10,962 nucleotides of DNA. Source: Rhodoferax sp. Its GTDB lineage: Bacteria > Pseudomonadota > Gammaproteobacteria > Burkholderiales > Burkholderiaceae_C. The notes under the pieces were generated by a model that saw only the letters and a list, made by a program, of their open reading frames with translations, was not told the origin of the DNA and made no database searches. Shown piece after piece: positions 7,198-10,962 of the stretch (the first letter of the stretch is position 1; every line of letters begins with the position of its first letter). A program made the position numbers and the translations under genes. The stretch lies in the NCBI GenBank assembly GCA_021737905.1, contig JAIPDA010000064.1, forward strand, positions 1 to 10,962, written 5' to 3'.

Positions 7198-8120
7198 ACA
7201 CGACCACCATCCTCATCTCTGAAGTCGGCCCACGCGACGGCCTTCAATCCGTCAAAGCGACCATGCCCACCGCCGACAAGCTGCGCTGGATCAGCGCGCT
7301 GCACGCCGCCGGCCTGCGCGAGATCGAGGTCGGCTCTTTTGTGCCGGCGCGCCTGCTGCCGCAACTGGCCGACACCGCTGAAGTGGTGGCGCATGCGCTC
7401 ACGCTGCCCGGCCTGACGGTGCTGGCGCTGGTGCCCAACCTGCGCGGTGCCCAGGCGGCACTGGCGGCCGGCGTGCACAAAATCACGGTGCCGGTGTCAG
7501 CCAGCCCCGCGCACTGCATGGCCAATGTGCGCAAAAGCCCGCAAGCGATGGTCGAGGAAGTGCGGCTGATTGATGCGCTGCGCCGCCGCGTCGCGCCGCA
7601 AGTCGGCCTGGAGGCGGCCATTTCCACCGCCTTCGGCTGCAACTTGCAAGGCGCGGTGCCGGAGGACGAGGTGATCCGCCTGGCCGTGCAATGCGCAGGC
7701 GCCGGGGCTGACGACGTGGGCCTGTCTGACACCACGGGCCACGCCAACCCGGCGCAGGTGAGCCGGCTGTTCACGCGGCTGCGCGCCGAGATCGGCCACC
7801 AAGCCGGCGCGGCCCACATGCACAACACGCGCGGCCTGGGCCTGGCCAACTGCCTGGCCGCCTACGAGGCGGGCGTGCGCACCTTTGACGCATCGTTGGC
7901 CGGGCTGGGCGGCTGCCCTTATGCGCCGGGTGCCTCGGGCAACGTGGTCACCGAAGACCTGGTGTTCATGTTCGAAGCCATGGGCATCGCCACCGGCATT
8001 GACCTGACCCGGCTGATCGCCGCACGCGCGCCGCTGCAAGCCGGCCTGCCCGGCGAGCCGCTGTACGGCATGACGCCCGAGGCCGGTCTGCCCCATGGTT
8101 GGACGCCAACTGCGCCCTAA
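7194..8120 (+). CDS. Hydroxymethylglutaryl-CoA lyase
   Basis: This 308-aa TIM-barrel protein of the HMGL-like family splits 3-hydroxy-3-methylglutaryl-CoA to acetyl-CoA and acetoacetate, typically in leucine breakdown; related lyases act on other 3-hydroxy-acyl-CoAs. The catalytic R14-D15 lie in SEVGPRDGLQ, the metal-binding H208 and H210 with N211 in HMHNTRGLG, and the signature cysteine C241 in GLGGCPYAPGASGNVVTED (238-256). The start at 7194 was chosen because ATGA overlaps the toxin stop, GGGAAG lies upstream, and the barrel's first strand follows at once. A longer reading from 7167 would add nine residues inside the toxin gene. A class III CoA-transferase lies beyond the hipBA-like pair, and the two are likely partners (CoA activation, then cleavage). 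No promoter of its own is visible. Confidence 0.93.
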   Translation: MNTTTILISEVGPRDGLQSVKATMPTADKLRWISALHAAGLREIEVGSFVPARLLPQLADTAEVVAHALTLPGLTVLALVPNLRGAQAALAAGVHKITVPVSASPAHCMANVRKSPQAMVEEVRLIDALRRRVAPQVGLEAAISTAFGCNLQGAVPEDEVIRLAVQCAGAGADDVGLSDTTGHANPAQVSRLFTRLRAEIGHQAGAAHMHNTRGLGLANCLAAYEAGVRTFDASLAGLGGCPYAPGASGNVVTEDLVFMFEAMGIATGIDLTRLIAARAPLQAGLPGEPLYGMTPEAGLPHGWTPTAP

Positions 8121-8144
8121 ACACCAGTATTCGCCGACTTGAAT

Positions 8145-8162
8145 CTTGACTAAATTATCAAG
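8145..8162. promoter_or_regulatory. Putative HipB operator O1 (5-8-5 inverted repeat)
   Basis: CTTGA at 8145-8149 and TCAAG at 8158-8162 form a perfect inverted repeat around eight bases. This 5-8-5 layout is the same as that of the E. coli HipB operators (TATCC-N8-GGATA), with different arms. It overlaps the predicted -35 box of the hipBA promoter, so binding would block transcription. Confidence 0.6.
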
Positions 8163-8175
8163 TTAGGCTTAAATA
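8146..8175 (+). promoter_or_regulatory. Predicted promoter of the hipBA-like operon
   Basis: TTGACT at 8146-8151 is a good -35 match. TTAAAT at 8169-8174 (17-base spacer) or TAAATA at 8170-8175 (18-base spacer) can serve as the -10. Transcription would start near 8181, only about 20 bases before the hipB start codon. The segment is AT-rich compared with its surroundings. Start point not shown by sequence alone. Confidence 0.55.
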
Positions 8176-8183
8176 CCTTAAAA

Positions 8184-8201
8184 CTTGACGCAAAAATCAA
8201 T
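8184..8201. promoter_or_regulatory. Putative HipB operator O2, ending on the hipB start codon
   Basis: CTTGA at 8184-8188 and TCAAT at 8197-8201 repeat the 5-8-5 layout of O1 with one mismatch. O1 and O2 are 39 bases apart centre to centre. The right arm ends on the first base of the TTG start of hipB, so the site spans the predicted transcription start and leader. Confidence 0.5.
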
Positions 8202-8500
8202 TGCAAACCCTTCCGGAACTCGGTCTTGCCGTCGCCCAGCGGCGCAAATCCTTAGGCCTCAAGCAGGCTGATGTGGCTGCGCTCGCCGGGGTCGCAGCCG
8301 AATCGCTCTCGCGCTTTGAGCGTGGGCGCAGCGCCGAGTTCGGCACACGCAAACTCCTGGCGGTACTGGCCGTGCTGGACGCAGAGTTGAGCGTCAGCGC
8401 AACAGGCCGTGCGGGCAACCTCGACAGCCTGCGCCAAGAGCGCTCTGCCGCCAGCCTGCCGGGCAGTGCCGCAAAACCCGGTGCGGGGAGCGTCGTCTGA
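8201..8500 (+). CDS. hipB: HipB-like antitoxin, Xre-family helix-turn-helix
   Basis: This DNA-binding protein of 99 aa likely neutralises the following HipA-like kinase and represses the operon. The HTH lies at about residues 8-45: LGLAVAQRRKSLGLKQADVA, then the recognition helix region VAAESLSRFERGRSAEFG. A short strand-forming segment (KLLAVLAVLDAELSV, 51-65) and a flexible tail follow, as in HipB proteins. There is no ATG. The frame is closed by a stop at 8186-8188, and the TTG at 8201 is the only plausible start before the HTH; it gives the common HipB beginning with LPELG. No ribosome-binding site is visible, so low antitoxin translation, or initiation on a very short leader, is likely. 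The stop overlaps the hipA ATG by one base (TGATG). Confidence 0.88.
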   Translation: MQTLPELGLAVAQRRKSLGLKQADVAALAGVAAESLSRFERGRSAEFGTRKLLAVLAVLDAELSVSATGRAGNLDSLRQERSAASLPGSAAKPGAGSVV

Positions 8501-9837
8501 TGCAGCTCGGCGTCTACGTGCTGGGCCAACAAGTCGCCACGCTCGAACAAGCGGGCGACTTCAAAAGCGTGCTCAGCTACCTGCCGGGTGTGTCGCCAGA
8601 CGCCTTGGTCTCGCTCACCATGCCCGTGCGGCTGGAAAGCTATGTGTGGGACGACCAACTCCCCCCCGTGCTGCAAATGAACCTGCCCGAGGGTTACCTG
8701 TTGCAAGTGCTGCAAGAGCAGTTTGGCCCACACGTGGGCGCCAGCCCCATTGCCTTGCTTTCCGTCATCGGCCGCAACATGGTGGGCCGCGTGCAGGTGG
8801 CCGCCGTGGGCGCTGCACTGGACGCACCCGCCCAGCCCATCGAAGTGGCCGCTCTGCTCAAGGGCGACAACTCCGAGGCCGCCTTTGCCGCCCTGGTGCG
8901 CGCACACGCCACCAGCGGCGTCTCGGGCGTGGTGCCCAAGTTTCTCGATGCACAGCAGGAGCCCGATACCGCCGACGCTTTGGCTGTCCACAAAAAAGCC
9001 AGCCTCATCACCCGGCGCCACATCATCAAAGGCGCCAGCGCCAAGCTGCCCTTTATGGCGCTCAACGAACACCTGTGCATGCAAGTGGCAAGCCGCGTCA
9101 TGCCGACTGCCCGCACCGAAGTGTCGGACGACGGCCAGGCGCTGGTGGTGCACCGCTTTGACGTGGATGAACACGGCCAGCCCCACTGGGGCATGGAAGA
9201 CTTTTGCAGCCTGCTGGGCCTGCGCCCCGCCGCCAAATACGACACCACCTGGGAGCGCATTGCCCGCGCCGTGCGCGACCACGTGCCGGGGCAGCAACGG
9301 CTGCAAACCAACCGCCTGCTGGCCACCCACTTGCTGCTGAGTTACGCCCTGCGCAATGCCGATGGCCACGCCAAAAACATCGCCTTGCGCTACACCACAC
9401 GTGCCGATGTGCATCTGGCGCCTGCCTATGACGTACTGACCACCAGCGTTTACGCGGGCTACCAGCACAACCCGCCAGCCATCGAATTCATGGGTAAAAA
9501 AACCTGGACACCGGGCAAAAACCTGCCGCGTTTCATTGCCGCCACCTTGGGCATCCAGCCCAAAGAACAAGCACTCATGGTGCAAGCCATCAGCGACGCC
9601 GTGGCCGACGTGGCGCCGCAGGTGCGCCAGGCCATGGCGCAACACCCCGGCTTTGCCGACATCGGTAAGCGCATGCTGCTGGCCTGGAGCGAGGGCGTGC
9701 AAGGACTGCGAGACCAACGCACTTACGCCGTGGGCGAGTGGGCTGCGGGGGATGCATTTGACGGGTTTTCGGCGCCGCCCAAGCTGGAAACCGCTACCGC
9801 CAAAATTGGCCGCTCGCCGCTGTTGGGCGAGCGATAA
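8500..9837 (+). CDS. hipA: HipA-like serine/threonine kinase toxin
   Basis: This 445-aa protein is close in length to E. coli HipA (440 aa), which phosphorylates glutamyl-tRNA synthetase and causes dormancy. The N-terminal subdomain covers about 1-105 and the kinase core about 135-395. The glycine-rich loop reads SGVSGVVPKF (139-148), with V145 where many relatives have Q. K177 in HIIKGA is the ATP-contacting lysine. D288 and N293 in RNADGHAKN are the catalytic base and metal ligand, and D311 in LAPAYDV is the metal-binding aspartate. The spacings 288-293 and 288-311 equal those of E. coli D309, N314 and D332. FD at 220-221 and EDF at 233-235 are further family marks. GGGGAG nine bases before the ATG is a far better ribosome-binding site than that of hipB. 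The protein is intact; its target is not known from sequence. Confidence 0.93.
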   Translation: MQLGVYVLGQQVATLEQAGDFKSVLSYLPGVSPDALVSLTMPVRLESYVWDDQLPPVLQMNLPEGYLLQVLQEQFGPHVGASPIALLSVIGRNMVGRVQVAAVGAALDAPAQPIEVAALLKGDNSEAAFAALVRAHATSGVSGVVPKFLDAQQEPDTADALAVHKKASLITRRHIIKGASAKLPFMALNEHLCMQVASRVMPTARTEVSDDGQALVVHRFDVDEHGQPHWGMEDFCSLLGLRPAAKYDTTWERIARAVRDHVPGQQRLQTNRLLATHLLLSYALRNADGHAKNIALRYTTRADVHLAPAYDVLTTSVYAGYQHNPPAIEFMGKKTWTPGKNLPRFIAATLGIQPKEQALMVQAISDAVADVAPQVRQAMAQHPGFADIGKRMLLAWSEGVQGLRDQRTYAVGEWAAGDAFDGFSAPPKLETATAKIGRSPLLGER

Positions 9838-9853
9838 ACCCGGGGACATTGGC

Positions 9854-9861
9854 AACTTGAC
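9854..9861 (+). repeat. Extra copy of the operator arm AACTTGAC, before the CoA-transferase
   Basis: AACTTGAC here is identical to 8182-8189 at O2. CTTGACTA at 9856-9863 is identical to 8145-8152 at O1. The two CTTGACTA copies flank the hipBA module almost exactly. No second arm lies eight bases on, so it is at best a half-site; a short insertion-junction repeat is the alternative, and chance is possible. Confidence 0.35.
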
Positions 9862-9862
9862 T

Positions 9863-10962
9863 ATGACACTTTCACAACCCCAGCGCCTGCCCTACGAAGG
9901 CCTGCGCGTGGTCGAGTTCACGCACATGGTGATGGGCCCGACCTGCGGCATGGTGCTGGCCGACCTGGGTGCCGAAGTCATCAAGGTCGAACCCATCGGC
10001 CACGGCCGCGAAGGTGATGCGACGCGCCAGCTCATCGGCTCGGGCGCGGGCTTTTTCCCGATGTTCAACCGCAACAAAAAAAGCCTGGCGCTGGACCTGC
10101 AAACGCCCGAAGGCCTGGAGGCCGTGCTGCGCTTGATTGCCACTGCCGACATCGTCAGCGAGAACTTCAAGCCCGGCACCATGGCCAAACTCGGGCTGGA
10201 CTACGCCAGCCTGAAGGCGCTGAACCCGCGCTTGATTTACGTCAGCCACAAAGGCTTTTTGCCCGGCCCCTACGAGCACCGCACCGCACTCGACGAGGTG
10301 GTGCAGATGATGGGCGGCCTGGCTTACATGACCGGACGGCCCGGCGACCCGCTGCGCGCCGGCACCAGCGTCAACGACATCATGGGCGGCATGTTCGGCG
10401 CCATCGGCGCCATGGCGGCGCTGGCCCAGCGCGACCATCCAACGCATGGCACCGGCCGCGGCCAGGAGATTCAAAGCGCGCTGTTTGAAAACAATGTCTT
10501 TCTGGTGGCCCAGCACATGATGCAGTTCGCCGTGACCGGCCAGGCCGCCGCGCCCATGCCGGCGCGCATCTCGGCTTGGGCGGTGTACGACGTGTTTGAG
10601 GTGAAAGACGGCGAGCAGATTTTTCTGGCGGTGGTCAGCGACAGCGCCTGGGCGGTGTTTTGCAAGGTCTTCGGCCTGGCCGACCTGCAAGCCGACGAAC
10701 GCCTGAAAACCAACAACGACCGCGTGCGCGCCCGCGCCTGGATGATGCCGCTGCTGCGCGAGCGCATGGCGGCCTACAGCGCGGCCGAACTCTCCGCCAT
10801 CTTTGAGACAAACGCGCTGCCCTTTGCGCCCATCACCCGGCCCGAAGCCCTGCTGCAAGACCCGCACCTGCTGGCGACCGGCGGCCTGGCACCCATCACA
10901 CTGCCTGACGGCCGGCCCGGCCAGGCGGTGCTGCTGCCCATCACCCTGGACGGCCAGCGCCC
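9863..10962 (+). CDS. CaiB/BaiF-family (class III) CoA-transferase, 3' end outside window
   Basis: At least 366 residues are open to the window edge, with no stop seen. Class III enzymes move CoA between carboxylic acids through an active-site aspartyl-CoA anhydride. Family marks include LADLGAEVIKVEPIGHGREGD (within 32-52), the NRNKKSLALDL motif at 69-79, ENFKPGTMAKLGLDY at about 100-114, and LNPRLIYVS at 120-128. D144 in HRTALDEVVQMMGG is at the usual place of the catalytic aspartate. QSALFENNVF and a C-terminal APITRPEALLQDP also fit. ATG at 9863 was chosen; a TTG two codons earlier is possible, with GGGGA further upstream. The gene lies 25 bases after hipA. With the HMG-CoA lyase it probably forms one acyl-CoA route, for example activation of a hydroxy-dicarboxylic acid, but the substrate is unknown. 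Confidence 0.92.
   Translation, partial: MTLSQPQRLPYEGLRVVEFTHMVMGPTCGMVLADLGAEVIKVEPIGHGREGDATRQLIGSGAGFFPMFNRNKKSLALDLQTPEGLEAVLRLIATADIVSENFKPGTMAKLGLDYASLKALNPRLIYVSHKGFLPGPYEHRTALDEVVQMMGGLAYMTGRPGDPLRAGTSVNDIMGGMFGAIGAMAALAQRDHPTHGTGRGQEIQSALFENNVFLVAQHMMQFAVTGQAAAPMPARISAWAVYDVFEVKDGEQIFLAVVSDSAWAVFCKVFGLADLQADERLKTNNDRVRARAWMMPLLRERMAAYSAAELSAIFETNALPFAPITRPEALLQDPHLLATGGLAPITLPDGRPGQAVLLPITLDGQR

Noticed and set aside
8138..8155. A third CTTGA (8138-8142) as another HipB operator
   Set aside because: The bases eight positions later read TAAAT and do not form a second arm.
8197..9855. 552-aa open frame on the minus strand opposite hipBA
   Set aside because: It mirrors almost the whole hipBA pair, its sequence is low-complexity and rich in H, Q, G and A, and the plus strand carries full catalytic motifs. 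It is a GC-rich shadow frame.
9872..10867. 331-aa minus-strand frame opposite the CoA-transferase
   Set aside because: The plus-strand reading has all class III CoA-transferase marks and simply lacks a stop inside the window; the minus frame is its shadow.

Overview
The window reads as chromosomal DNA of a GC-rich betaproteobacterium, most likely Burkholderiales (Comamonadaceae, near Rhodoferax or Polaromonas). This is inferred from the protein sequences and the gene mix, not from a marker gene. No rRNA, tRNA, CRISPR array or insertion sequence was seen. Coding density is very high, and no gene-free stretch exceeds about 160 bases.

Region 1 (19-3323, + strand) is a tight three-gene envelope cluster. 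It holds a DPM1/ArnC-like family 2 glycosyltransferase, an ArnT-like family 39 integral-membrane glycosyltransferase, and a PAP2 lipid phosphatase with an intact three-motif active site. The genes overlap or nearly touch. Together they suggest making a polyprenyl-phosphate sugar, transferring it in the periplasm (lipid A is the obvious candidate), and handling a lipid phosphate.

Region 2 (3360-6362, - strand) is a type II haloacid dehalogenase followed by malate synthase G. The pair makes metabolic sense: dehalogenation of a haloacetate gives glycolate, which becomes glyoxylate after oxidation, the substrate of malate synthase.

Region 3 (about 6460-10962, + strand) is the most interesting part. 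A FitA/FitB (VapBC-type) toxin-antitoxin pair, preceded by a perfect 14-bp palindrome, runs with a 4-base overlap straight into an HMG-CoA lyase gene. The lyase is followed by a hipBA-type module and then by a CaiB/BaiF (class III) CoA-transferase that runs off the window. The lyase and CoA-transferase look like one catabolic unit, so the hipBA module appears to have been inserted between them and the PIN-domain pair placed directly in front. The short gap before hipB holds two inverted repeats with 5-8-5 geometry (CTTGA-N8-TCAAG and CTTGA-N8-TCAAT). This is the geometry known for E. coli HipB operators but with different arm sequences. One lies on the predicted -35 box; the other ends on the TTG start codon of hipB.
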